From Biomphalaria glabrata (taxonomy: Eukaryota > Mollusca > Gastropoda > Planorbidae), in contig NC_074726.1 of NCBI RefSeq assembly GCF_947242115.1, positions 2,902,951 to 2,966,950 of the forward strand: DNA of 64,000 bases, read 5' to 3'. The position numbers and the translations under genes were made by a program. Shown here one piece after another: positions 47,801 through 53,426 of this stretch. Position 1 is the stretch's first letter; the number at the start of each line of letters is the position of its first letter. The notes beneath the pieces were generated by a model, which searched no databases, was not told the DNA's origin, and saw only the letters and a list, made by a program, of their open reading frames with translations.

Positions 47801-50800
47801 CTCCTGGTGAAGACTGGGAATTTCATAATGGCAAAGTCCCAGTTTAAATTACATTCTTATTGTATATTTGACTCATATTACTTTATCTAGATACCAGAGA
47901 GTTAGCTTAACACATTCCACCTCTGTGATATGCTACACTTAAAACATACATTAAGGTACATTTTTTTTTTTAAATTATTATTGAATCCTCTGTTTGACTT
48001 CAGGGCTTGTTGAAAAGATTTTCAAATGCTGCTGCAGACTTGGAGAAACTGAAGAAAACTACAGCAGAGTTAGAGGTAAGACTAGAAAATATAACTGCAG
48101 AGTTAGAGGTAAGACTAGAAAATATAACTGCAGAGTTAGAGGTAAGACTAGAAAATATAACTGCAGAGTTAGAGGTAAGACTAGAAAATATAACTGCAGA
48201 GTTAGAGGTAAGACTAGAAAATATAACTGCAGAGTTAGAGGTAAGACTAGAAATAACTGCAGAGTTAGAGGTAAGACTAGAAAATATAACTGCAGAGTTA
48301 TAGGTAAGACTAGAAATAACTGCAGAGTTAGAGGTAAGACTAGAAAATATAACTGCAGAGTTAGAGGTAAGACTAGAAAATATAACTGCAGAGTTAGAGG
48401 TAAGACTAGAAAATATAACTGCAGAGTTAGAGGTAAGAAAATATAACTGCAGAGTTAGAGGTAAGACTAGAAAATATAACTGCAGAGTTAGAGGTAAGAC
48501 TAGAAAATATAACTGCAGAGTTAGAGGTAAGACTAGAAAATATAACTGCAGAGTTAGAGGTAAGACTAGAAAATATAACTGCAGAGTTAGAGGTAAGACT
48601 AGAAAATATAACTGCAGAGTTAGAGGTAAGACTAGAAAATATAACTGCAGAGTTAGAGGTAAGACTAGAAAATATAACTGCAGAGTTAGAGGTAAGACTA
48701 GAAATAACTGCAGAGTTAGAGGTAAGACTAGAAAATATAACAGCAGAGTTAGAGGTAAGACTAGAAAATATAACTGTAGAGTTAGAGGTAAGACTAGAAA
48801 ATATAACTGCAGAGTTAGAGGTAAGACTAGAAAATGTAACTGCAGAGTTAGAGTTAAGACTAGAAAATGTAACTGCAGAGTTAGAGGTTAGACTAGAAAT
48901 ATAACTGCAGAGTTATAGGTAAGACTAGAAATAACTGCAGAGTTAGAGGTAAGACTAGAAAATATAACTGCAGAGTTAGAGGTAAGACTAGAAAATATAA
49001 CTGCAGAGTTAGAGGTAAGACTAGAAAATATAACTGCAGAGTTAGAGGTAAGACTAGAAAATATAACTGTAGATAGTTAGAGGTAAGACTAGAAAATATA
49101 ACTGTAGAGTTAGAGGTAAGACTAGAAAATATAACTAGATTTAGAGGTAAGACTAGAAAATATAACTGTAGAGTTAGAGGTAAGACTAGAAAATATAACT
49201 GTAGAGTTAGAGGTAAGACTAGAAAATATAACTGCAGAGTTAGAGGTAAGACTAGAAAATATAACTGTAGAGTTAGAGGTAAGACTAGAAATAACTGCAG
49301 AGTTAGATGTCTAAGAATAACTGTAGAGCTAGAGGTATCACTATATATATAATAGATATAAATTCAGAGCTAGAGGTATCACTAGATATAACTTCAGATC
49401 TAGAGATAACACTAGATATAACTGCAGAGCTAGAGGTAACACTAGATATAACTTCAGAGCTAGAGGTAACACTAGATTTAGCTTCAAAGGTGACCCGACA
49501 AAATAGCCTGAAATTTCCAGACAAAATAATGCAAGACAAAATATCGCTGACTTATATATCATGTGTATAAAAGTGCCGAATTCTAGTAAGTGAATTTCCT
49601 GGGCAGCATTTTTCCTTTACGCATCTATCTTCTTCAATATTAATAGATATAATCTAAAATTATGCCATATTTGCAAAGAGAGTACTTTAAAATTTTTTCT
49701 CATTCTCCTTTTTCACCAATGTTTAAAATGCATAACAATTTTGAATTTTTTAAAGTATTTCTTGCAAAATGTCTAAAAAAATATTTTTCTGCGCTATTTT
49801 GTTGGTGCTATTTAGTTCATGCTATTTTGTCCACGCTATTTTGTCGGGGAACCAACTTCAAAGCTAAAGGTAACACTAGAGATAACTTCAAAGCTAGAGG
49901 TAACACTAGAGATAACTTCAAAGCTAAAGGTAACATTAGAGATAACTTCAAAGCTAAAGGTAACACTAGAGATTAGCTTGCAGAGCTAAAGGTAATACTC
50001 GAGATAACTGCAGAGTTAGAAGTCTAAGAATAACTGTAGAGCTAGACGTGACATTGATTTCTTTTTAAATAAATTAAATTGCATACATTTATTCATTAGT
50101 AATAAACTTAAAACATCATCTTTGAAAAATTTTGATTAGTGAATTTTTTAAAATTTTGTGCATTCACAGGAAACAAAAGCAGAGCTAGCAGAGGTCAAGG
50201 CCAGCTATGAGTCAGCTTGTCAACAGTTGAACACAAATGCAAGTTTATTGACTGATGCGGTAAGAAATTGACAGCTAACACAAGCTGCATCTTTTTAATT
50301 TTTATAGAACTAAGCTTTGTTATTTGGGGAAAGTAAATGTGTTTTGTTTTCATGCTGTCCACACAACATTCTTGTAACCTTTAGCCCCATAAATAGTTGA
50401 GATTTTTCTTGACCTACTCTATCAGTGTTAAAAGGAACTTTCTGTCTGTGGTTTTGAGAAATGTTGTTTTAGCATTAGAGTAAAACAAACCTTGTAATTT
50501 TATCCTCCTAAAGAAAATTCGTTTAAATGAATTTGAAGAAAGATTCCAAGAGAAAGTTGCTTTGGTAGATGACAAGTATCGCCACAGACTGGAGGAGCTC
50601 CTGACTCAGAATGCTGAACTCAAGTGAGTGGACACTTTCATTTTTCCACATCAATCAGTTATCTTTGTACGATGTTTTATGGTTGAGCATATTGTTAGTA
50701 CAATGACTAGGAGTATATTTCTTTTTATTAATCTTTTTCTTTGAGCCAGATATTTTAAAATCATTCATATCTCTCTGTGGGACCTTGTAATCTTTCTTAT

Positions 50801-53171
50801 AAATTACAGACATTCCTTCAAAGACGAAAATCTACACTATAATACTATTTTTGTATTTTACAATCAAAGAGTTAGATTTTGTTTTCCTATTTAAGGTCAC
50901 CTTTTTTATTCATAGAATTTTGATTAATTTTTCAGTTCATTAGAATTCATTATTACCTCTTTCTGGTTTATTATTTTTTGTTCTTAAATAAATACTTTGA
51001 GGTCTGTTAAGTATTATTCAACATTTCAACAGTAATTAAAATTTTATCTCATTTTTTTTTTATTTGTAAATCAATTCTTTTTATCTTAACTCAGTTAAAC
51101 TATATAGTTACTCTTAATTATTAATGCTGTGGCTTTAGGCTAATTGCTTTTTATTGTAACATTTGACAATTGAGAAACTGATATTTGATTAGTCACTAAA
51201 ATATAGTGAAACCAGCTAAGTAAAGATAAGACCATTTTAATAATCATATGGTGAAATCTCTACATATTAGACAAACAAATATGAACATAAAAAATAGCAA
51301 CCATTTCTTTGACAATTTCTTTCATTCTATAACATTACTAAAAACTGTAGACATGCCTTGTACCAAATTACAAAGAAGCATGATACTTTTGCTTGTGCGT
51401 GTTAGCAATGCTCATCATATAAAATTTATCTTTAAAATTTCTATAAATAATAGGATAATTTGGTATCAGCTCGACACTTGCATTTGTTTTGTTTGAGTAT
51501 TAAAATGTGTCTGTCTTTCTGGCTAATGGTGTGGGTTGCAATATCAATGATAGTAATGAAGTATGATTGACATATGTCGCTGGAAGTTAATGTTCTTTGT
51601 GCTTGCCACGTGTAGCTCTTGTAATGGTAACTCCATGGTAACTCTCATCTTCATTGAAGATCTTTATCCAAATGAGACAACTATTCTACTTTGAAATGAT
51701 CTTCTTTTGACAGACGTATGTTTGTACAAAAGTGTGAGGACCTGTACAATGAGAAAACTCAGTCAGAACAAAGAACACAACAAAAACTCAAGTCAGCCAA
51801 AGAGGTTATGGAGGTCAGTGACTTAACATAATTTTAGCCATGGTAAACATGCCTATTTGATGCTGTTATTTATATGGTGCAGTTGCCTAATTGGCTGATT
51901 GAAATGCTGATTTCCAGTTGCTTTATAAAGCATTGTTAACTCATGGCTAAGTTACAAAGTAAGATCACTAACTATACACCCACATTACAAACACACTCAC
52001 TTGAGGTCGGTTCCTATGGTTTGTGTGCTATTAAGTTTGCCAACAGAATTAAGTAGACAATTCTTTTTTAGTGCTGCCCTTAGATGCAGGGTACAAGTCA
52101 ATGGTAACATGGTCCTCTGTTAAAAAGCACAGTACCTGAGCCAACAATTTCATATAACTAGATTTAATTCAATTTAAGGCCTTGCCTTAGTCCTCCCAGC
52201 TTGAATGGAATGGAAAGGAGGTTGGTCATTGCCTGGACACAACACATAAATATACAGACATCATCTTCTAGTCTCTTTTTAGTCTTGATTAGTTGTACCC
52301 ATGAGTGACTACTGACATCAATGTTTTTTTAAGTGGATTTCATATGAGATCTGCAAGAATTTTCAGATTAGAAAAAATTAAAAGCGTAGTAGAAAAATAA
52401 TACAATAATAGACTAAAAAGGTTTCCCTTTCACACCTTGGGACCTAAAGGGCAGATCTGTTTCTTGATGGTGTCCAGCACATGACAAACCTCCTTTACTT
52501 TCCCTAACTAATGTCAAGTACCAGTACAATTTTGATTTGGTTGGAATCAGGGGCATCCTAAAAATCTCAATTCAAAATCTCAGTCTTCACTTAGACTCTA
52601 ATCCAGACTCATAATTTCTGCCATTCAGCCAGCCCCACATTTATAGCTTTTTTGAGTTATAAATATTTACAGCAGTTTCCTTACATTGCCTTTCATAAGA
52701 ATGAATATAACTGCTAGTTGAGATTATCAGTTACTTAAGTATTACCATAAAATGAATATACCCTTACCATTCCAGTTCATCAGTAACTTAATTTAGCACC
52801 AATATGAAAGTTAAGAATATAGATATTTTTTTTTTTTTGGACTCTCTGTTATTGTTGTAGTCTAAATTAATATTTAATCTTTTTTTTTTGTGTGTCTCTA
52901 ATTCCAGACTCTGATCAAGTCAAAGCAGAGAGCCAATGTCAGCGTCATATTGGGTGGACCTCCGTATGTCATCACAGAAAGAAAACACCGCCCATCAAGT
53001 GCCCCAGGTACAAAGTGGGAAACACAGACAGCACACCTAGGAGCGGGTAACTTGGTGTCAAAGACAAGGCATCATGAGTTTGTTTCCCCTGATATTGTCA
53101 TGGAAATGAATCCTGAGACAGAAGTTCTAAGGGCAGAGTTATTTTCATCACCACAAAATGTTAGTAGATGA
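29683..53171 (+). CDS. FLACC1: FLACC1-like (ALS2CR12) coiled-coil protein, 14-exon gene
   Basis: Exons: 29683-29801, 38769-38861, 39123-39231, 40109-40221, 42295-42388, 43514-43575, 45030-45127, 45245-45397, 47112-47215, 48004-48075, 50170-50259, 50514-50623, 51714-51813, 52908-53171. All introns are GT-AG, all phases agree, and the sum is 1581 nt (526 residues plus stop). Residues 1-107 look disordered (Ser/Thr/Pro-rich). Residues about 115-144 carry PGYILTRSKSKFHVT followed by DEFFD, which fits a human FLACC1 segment as I remember it. Residues about 145-440 are almost continuous charged coiled coil (ISDLTLYLEEER, KLVKEIEFLQGAFESYK, LVDDKYRHRLEELL), also like FLACC1. The last 87 residues are not coiled coil. 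Human FLACC1 is somewhat shorter (about 445 residues). The family is linked to sperm flagellum fibrous structures in mammals; a ciliary or flagellar role here is inferred. Homology is from memory, not from an alignment. Confidence 0.75.
29802..30928. other. Start of the 9-kb first intron, no recognised element
   Basis: AT-rich sequence. A segment near 30725-30800 (GTAGTGAGTTAAGTTTTGTT) resembles 36-110 (GTAGTGAGTTAGATTTTGTT), so it probably holds another old dispersed repeat. No exon with good splice sites and open frame is evident. Confidence 0.35.
30929..31003 (+). repeat. Short dispersed repeat shared with 21697-21760
   Basis: Same words: AGCTATCTAGAGCTACAAAC, GAGTATCAACAGCCA, GTCTTGAAGGCAAACTTTA. 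Here ACATAGACCTTAAC is inserted between them. Confidence 0.55.
31026..31240. mobile_element. hAT-like MITE fragment, one end visible
   Basis: CAGAGGTGTAGTGAGAGGGA resembles a hAT end (CAGAGGCGTAGCGAG type). A long G run and GCGCCAATAAAG near 31210 may mark the other side, but no inverted end or duplication could be paired. Confidence 0.35.
31738..31815 (-). repeat. SINE-II 3' end only
   Basis: Reverse strand: CCTGCGGGAGGTTTGGACTA, GGAAGTAATTATCTTCAACT, CTGAAGGAACATCCGAAACA, TGTAAAACATTTTACA. It breaks off at the middle of the SINE, as for a 5'-truncated insertion. Confidence 0.75.
31866..32092 (+). mobile_element. LINE-A 3' end, ORF2 C-terminus and tail
   Basis: One open stretch reads RHKDKGTFLVPYARTNLYKY, SFFPSAIRAWDGLPELARKT, SDLAEFKSLVNMHD, then stop, the end of a reverse-transcriptase frame with the usual W-GLP motif. 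The tail ends at AACGTCTGTA without the TAAGATAAGATA. 5'-truncated. It is the best-preserved copy of this family here. Confidence 0.75.
32148..32579. mobile_element. hAT MITE (CAGGGCCGGATTTA type)
   Basis: Left end CAGGGCCGGATTTATGTATT, inverted right end TAGGGCCGGATTTAAGGGGG. Both continue with a CCCCAGGGCAG / CCTGGGCAG motif. Flanks AAAAGAGA and GAAAGAGC share six of eight positions, a worn target duplication. Non-coding, AT-rich centre. Confidence 0.7.
32580..34159. other. Intron 1 sequence, no recognised element
   Basis: A 105-codon open frame at 32813-33130 shows no family motif and no paired splice sites in the phase needed (2 to 2) that I could support. Rest is AT-rich with a G run near 33558 and T runs. 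Confidence 0.35.
34170..34400 (+). repeat. Dispersed repeat shared with 55560-55690
   Basis: GGCCTGAACACTGACCTGCA, CTGTGGGCAGTTTAGACCAA and TAGCTCGTTACC correspond to GGTCTGAACACTGACCAGCA, TGTGGGCATTAGAGACCAAT and AACTCGTAAG near 55.6 kb. Family unknown. Confidence 0.5.
34401..35350. other. Intron 1 sequence, no recognised element
   Basis: AT-rich with long T runs. An 8-bp-type G run sits at 35322. Nothing coding or repeat-like that I can name. Confidence 0.35.
35355..35460 (-). repeat. SINE-III: tRNA-like head, reversed
   Basis: Reverse strand: GAAGCGTGGTCGAGAGGCCA (A-box type TGGTCGAGAGG) and ACCTCGAGGTTCGACGGTAT (B box GAGGTTCGACGG), spaced like a tRNA with a long variable arm. It differs from SINE-I and SINE-II. 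The end AAGGCAGCACGGAAAACCAA follows. Body is short or degraded. Confidence 0.6.
35860..36015 (+). repeat. SINE-II copy
   Basis: GGCTGACTGGTCGTGTGGTA, TGCGCTCTGGACTTCGC, GGTCCCAGGTTCGAACCCTG (B box) and GGGCTAGGATGTAATCATCT, then GAACGCTCGAATCACGTAAA. Subfamily variant with a different middle (CATCCAAACCGTCATGGGTG). Confidence 0.75.
36016..36868. other. Intron 1 sequence, no recognised element
   Basis: More balanced base composition than neighbouring stretches, with scattered CpG. I looked for an exon of the FLACC1-like gene here but found none whose frame and splice phase could be defended. Confidence 0.35.
36870..37165. repeat. ~59-bp minisatellite, 5 units
   Basis: Unit TATAGATCTATTGCACTCAT, GCGTAGGAACACAATTGCTA, TTCTCAACCTGTTTTTGAA. 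The open frames over it (FEYRSIALMLRNTIAILNLF type) are a by-product of the repeat. Confidence 0.9.
37545..37805 (+). repeat. SINE-I copy
   Basis: Head GGAGGCGTGGTTTTAAAGCG (A box weakened), GGTTCTGAGTTCGAGTCCTG (B box), then TTTCGGGCGCATCTGAATCC, CCCAGCTCTAATTGATACGT, GGTTGGTCGTTGTGCTGGCC and CAGATGACCTTTATAACATC. Confidence 0.85.
38180..38660. repeat. Pyrimidine-rich tract with 36-bp minisatellite (4 units)
   Basis: C-rich and CT-rich sequence. At about 38424-38570 the unit CACCTCTATTTCTCTGGGGT plus TCTTTCTTTTCTCTCC occurs four times. It lies just upstream of exon 2, within 110 bp of its acceptor. Confidence 0.85.
38769..38861 (+). CDS. FLACC1: FLACC1-like exon 2
   Basis: Acceptor CTCAACAG, donor GTAAGT. 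Only one frame is open (SSPLASRQSTSMHSSTINRP, then KTAIVIPGRS). Enters in phase 2 and leaves with GA, completed by G of the next exon. Low-complexity Ser/Thr-rich, probably disordered. If exon 1 were not used, ATG at 38803 in this frame could start translation. Confidence 0.65.
39123..39231 (+). CDS. FLACC1: FLACC1-like exon 3
   Basis: Acceptor TTTTGTTAG, donor GTAGAA (weaker than consensus). Encodes CDRLHQLEHEPTRRHNFENH and then LPLKRAKPPPWQRMLE, a basic, proline-containing linker. This exon is required: without it, exon 2 (ending in phase 2) could not join exon 4 in the frame carrying the conserved PGY motif. Confidence 0.7.
39420..39945 (+). mobile_element. LINE-A fragment, longest copy here
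   Basis: Reads in broken frames: CDPSTQENIKKLE, EQTQNRAVRFQKNEYSH, then further on SFFPSAIRTWNGLPESDRKT-like sequence and EFKSLINMYV-stop. Tail GAGTAACATCTGTATTTTAT. Several stops and frameshifts. It lies in intron 3 of the FLACC1-like gene, same strand. Confidence 0.65.
40109..40221 (+). CDS. FLACC1: FLACC1-like exon 4, conserved PGY motif
   Basis: Acceptor CTGTTGCAG, donor GTAAGA. Encodes SPLVPFQTGPGYILTRSKSK and then FHVTIKDEFFDQTSEDA. This is the most diagnostic exon: as remembered, human FLACC1 has a closely similar segment (PGYQLVRNRE... DEMFD) just before its coiled coil. A second + frame is also open over this exon but does not give the conserved motif or fit the phases. Confidence 0.75.
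40517..40709. mobile_element. hAT MITE, family R, copy 2
   Basis: Flanked by perfect CTTTGGAG (40509-40516 and 40710-40717). Ends CAGCGGTTCTCAACCTTTTA and, inverted, CAGGGGTTCTCAACCTGTGG. Orientation is opposite to copy 1. In intron 4. Confidence 0.92.
41047..41325 (+). repeat. SINE-I copy
   Basis: GGCCCGGTGGCTGAGTGGTT (A box), GGCTTCGAATCTTGGTGAAG (B box), CCACCCAACTCTAATGGGTA, CTGTTGTGCTGTCCACATGA, CAGATGACCTTTACATCATC and GTCTGAAAGGGGAAC. Full length, in intron 4. The rest of that intron (41330-42290) is AT-rich with nothing I recognise. Confidence 0.88.
42295..42388 (+). CDS. FLACC1: FLACC1-like exon 5, start of coiled coil
   Basis: Acceptor CACGTATAG, donor GTGAGA. Encodes DSLIGQLQQQISDLTLYLEE followed by ERLNHKQTKQK, with heptad spacing of Leu/Ile. 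It matches the human FLACC1 stretch around SDLEEQISELT as remembered. Leaves in phase 0. Confidence 0.75.
42655..42845 (+). mobile_element. LINE-C 3' end with Cys/His knuckle
   Basis: Reads KAALSASPESEAYTCMNCGK, then VCCSRNGLISHTRLCPISRL, NQNQ-stop-LIWAHPLPFETKG. The CxxC...H...C knuckle near the ORF2 C-terminus marks a LINE family common in molluscs. Same family, opposite orientation, at 45700-46090. Ends in a short (TA)n at 42842. Confidence 0.75.
42868..42950. mobile_element. Truncated relative of the hAT MITE at 2959-3479
   Basis: CAGTAATACCCAAACTAAGG then CCTGCAGGCC corresponds to CAGCGATTCCAAAAATACGG and CCCGCGGGCC. Only this end is recognisable. Intron 5. Confidence 0.5.
43514..43575 (+). 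CDS. FLACC1: FLACC1-like exon 6
   Basis: Acceptor TTACTTTCAG, donor GTGAGT. Encodes AEEFLKDRLEQVNSLHQEQV, continuing the coiled coil. Ends with CG, completed by T of exon 7 (Arg). Confidence 0.75.
44120..44375 (+). repeat. SINE-I copy, head partly missing
   Basis: GGCTTCCAAACCTGGGGTCC, TGGGTTTGTATCTTGGTGAA, GAGTCCAACCAACTCTAATG, GGTTGGTTCTTGTGCTGGTC and AAGGTCTTATAGGGGAAC. The first half of the tRNA-like part is absent. Intron 6. Confidence 0.8.
45030..45127 (+). CDS. FLACC1: FLACC1-like exon 7
   Basis: Acceptor CATCTAG, donor GTGAGT. Encodes DLEADHEDKMKKEIQRLNDQ and HKEVQTTLEKQI, a highly charged coiled coil. Leaves with one base (A), completed by GC of exon 8 (Ser). Confidence 0.75.
45245..45397 (+). 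CDS. FLACC1: FLACC1-like exon 8
   Basis: Acceptor TTTTTTAACTTAG, donor GTTAAT (unusual at +3 to +6). Encodes KLVKEIEFLQGAFESYKSTL and a long Glu/Lys-rich helix ending in LEEEKQQALHDL. A human FLACC1 stretch (KEYKYLKNMFRTYQDS, from memory) aligns in spacing. Only one intron of 117 bp separates it from exon 7. Confidence 0.75.
45700..46090 (-). mobile_element. LINE-C 3' end with a 118-codon open stretch
   Basis: Reverse strand encodes LEPDMRATGISKSMWENIAK, DRSAWRQTVRAGTTLAENKR, and the knuckle YTCTNCGKVCRSKIGLISHT, RFC. This is the C-terminus of a LINE ORF2 (same family as 42655-42845). The stretch has no internal stop, so it is fairly young. In intron 8, opposite to the host gene. Confidence 0.78.
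46405..46680 (-). repeat. SINE-I copy
   Basis: Reverse strand: GGCACGGTTGCTGAGTAGTA (A box), GGCTCGAATCCTGGTGAAGA (B box), GGCGCCTCTGAGCCCACTAA, GGTCATTGTGCTGGCCACAT and GTCTGAAAGGGGAACTAATT. Full length, intron 8. Confidence 0.85.
46866..47045 (+). repeat. SINE-II copy, near full length
   Basis: GGCTGCCTGGTCATGCGGTT (A-box region), GGTCCTGGGTTCAAACCCTG (B box), CCTGTCGTCCTGCAGGAGGT, GGACTAGGAAGTAAACTATC, TTCAACTCTGAAGGAACATC and TGTAAAACATTTTACAAACA. It ends 65 bp before exon 9. Confidence 0.85.
47112..47215 (+). CDS. FLACC1: FLACC1-like exon 9
   Basis: Acceptor GTGTTTCTAG, donor GTAAGT. Encodes TKYIQERNQERTQTAKEHKK followed by AIDAIRQENKKEMD. Coiled coil, phase 0 at the end. Confidence 0.72.
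47748..47840 (+). repeat. SINE-I head only
   Basis: GATGGCTGCGTGGTAAAGGT, GGTTCAACTCCTGGTGAAGA and CTGGGAATTTCA. The tRNA-like head without the body; internal or 3' truncation is unusual for a SINE, so later deletion is likely. Intron 9. Confidence 0.6.
48004..48075 (+). CDS. FLACC1: FLACC1-like exon 10, whose 3' end seeds a tandem array
   Basis: Acceptor TTTGACTTCAG. The first donor is GAG/GTAAGA at 48075/48076. Encodes GLLKRFSNAAADLEKLKKTT and AELE. The last 12 exon bases plus the first 21 intron bases form the unit of the array that follows, so six further copies of the same donor lie in frame at exon ends 48108, 48141, 48174, 48207, 48240 and 48270 before the frame closes at TAG 48301-48303. 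Using a later donor would add 10 or 11 residues per unit. Which donor is used cannot be told from the sequence. Confidence 0.72.
48064..49310 (+). repeat. 33-bp tandem array copying the exon 10 end and its splice donor, about 38 units
   Basis: Unit GCAGAGTTAGAG plus GTAAGACTAGAAAATATAAC and T. The first 12 bases are the last 12 bases of exon 10 and the remainder is the start of the intron, so each unit contains GAG/GTAAGA. Some units are 30 bp. Units are nearly identical through the array, so it expanded recently. In the frame of exon 10 the first units read AELEVRLENIT repeated, an 11-residue (hendecad) coiled-coil-like pattern; the frame closes at 48301-48303 in the eighth unit. Likely length-polymorphic. 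Confidence 0.93.
49311..49493 (+). repeat. Degenerate continuation of the donor array
   Basis: GCAGAGCTAGAGGTAACACT and AGATATAACTTCAGAGC units, the same pattern with more substitutions (GAGCTAGAGGTATCACT, GATCTAGAGATAACACT). This is the older edge of the array. Confidence 0.8.
49494..49848. mobile_element. MITE-like element inserted in the array
   Basis: Ends are inverted: CCCGACAAAATAGC at left, GCTATTTTGTCGGG at right. Subterminal words repeat on each side (GACAAAATAATGC, GACAAAATATCGC; GCGCTATTTTGTTG, GCTATTTTGTCC). Sequence between is AT-rich and unrelated to the array, which resumes after it. No target duplication was found. Superfamily unknown. Confidence 0.65.
49855..50050 (+). repeat. 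Donor array resumed, degenerate
   Basis: AACTTCAAAGCTAAAGGTAA and CACTAGAGAT units, four near-identical, then GCAGAGCTAAAGGTAATACT and a final GAGCTAGACGTGACA. It ends about 120 bp before exon 11. Confidence 0.8.
50170..50259 (+). CDS. FLACC1: FLACC1-like exon 11
   Basis: Acceptor GCATTCACAG, donor GTAAGA. Encodes ETKAELAEVKASYESACQQL and NTNASLLTDA, phase 0 at both ends. The beginning (KAELAEVK) resembles the AELEVRLE peptide of the array upstream, so the array may extend an old internal coiled-coil duplication. Confidence 0.72.
50514..50623 (+). CDS. FLACC1: FLACC1-like exon 12
   Basis: Acceptor CCTCCTAAAG, donor GTGAGT. Encodes KIRLNEFEERFQEKVALVDD and KYRHRLEELLTQNAEL. This resembles the human FLACC1 C-terminal coil (EEKYKHTIQILTEEN, from memory). 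Ends with AA, completed by A of exon 13. Confidence 0.75.
50650..51713. other. Intron 12, no recognised element
   Basis: AT-rich unique sequence between exons 12 and 13. The 82-codon open frame at 51248-51496 has no recognisable features and no splice context. Confidence 0.4.
51714..51813 (+). CDS. FLACC1: FLACC1-like exon 13
   Basis: Acceptor CTTTTGACAG, donor GTCAGT. Encodes RMFVQKCEDLYNEKTQSEQR and TQQKLKSAKEVME, the end of the coiled coil. Phase 0 at the end. Confidence 0.75.
52420..52640 (-). repeat. SINE-I copy, diverged
   Basis: On the + strand: GGTTTCCCTTTCACACCTTG, GGGCAGATCTGTTTCTTGAT, CCTTTACTTTCCCTAACTAA, TGTCAAGTACCAG and CTCAGTCTTCAC. The head is degraded. Intron 13. Confidence 0.65.
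52908..53171 (+). CDS. FLACC1: FLACC1-like exon 14 (terminal exon)
   Basis: Acceptor CTAATTCCAG after a T-rich tract. Encodes 87 residues beginning TLIKSKQRANVSVILGGPPY and ending AELFSSPQNVSR, then TGA at 53169-53171. The tail is not coiled coil; it is basic and Ser/Pro-rich (RKHRPSSAPGTKWE) and probably flexible. I see no counterpart in the human protein as I remember it. Confidence 0.72.
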   Translation, partial: TLIKSKQRANVSVILGGPPYVITERKHRPSSAPGTKWETQTAHLGAGNLVSKTRHHEFVSPDIVMEMNPETEVLRAELFSSPQNVSR

Positions 53172-53230
53172 AATGTAGACAAAATATCAAATTAATGTTA
53201 TTGATTAATATGGAAAATATTATGTTAGAC

Positions 53231-53426
53231 CAGCGGTTCTCAACCTTTAAGCTCGGCGACCCCTTTTTACAATCCCCCACTCTGCCGTGACCCACTCCCA
53301 CACACACACATACGGCAATAGAGGAATAGACAATACCAATCCATTTTTTCAATGGTCTTAGGCGACCCCTGGCAAATGGTCAATAGACCCCCAAGGGGGT
53401 CACGACTCACAGGTTGAGAACCCCTG
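53231..53426. mobile_element. hAT MITE, family R, copy 3, in the probable 3' UTR
   Basis: Flanked by perfect TGTTAGAC (53223-53230 and 53427-53434). Ends CAGCGGTTCTCAACCTTTAA and, inverted, CAGGGGTTCTCAACCTGTGA. It starts 60 bp after the stop codon of the FLACC1-like gene. Same orientation as copy 2. Confidence 0.92.

Noticed and set aside
47994-48446. 150-codon open frame of NCRVRGKTRKY repeats
   Set aside because: It is the same donor array read in another frame. The frame used by the host gene is the one giving AELEVRLENIT, which joins exon 10 in phase.
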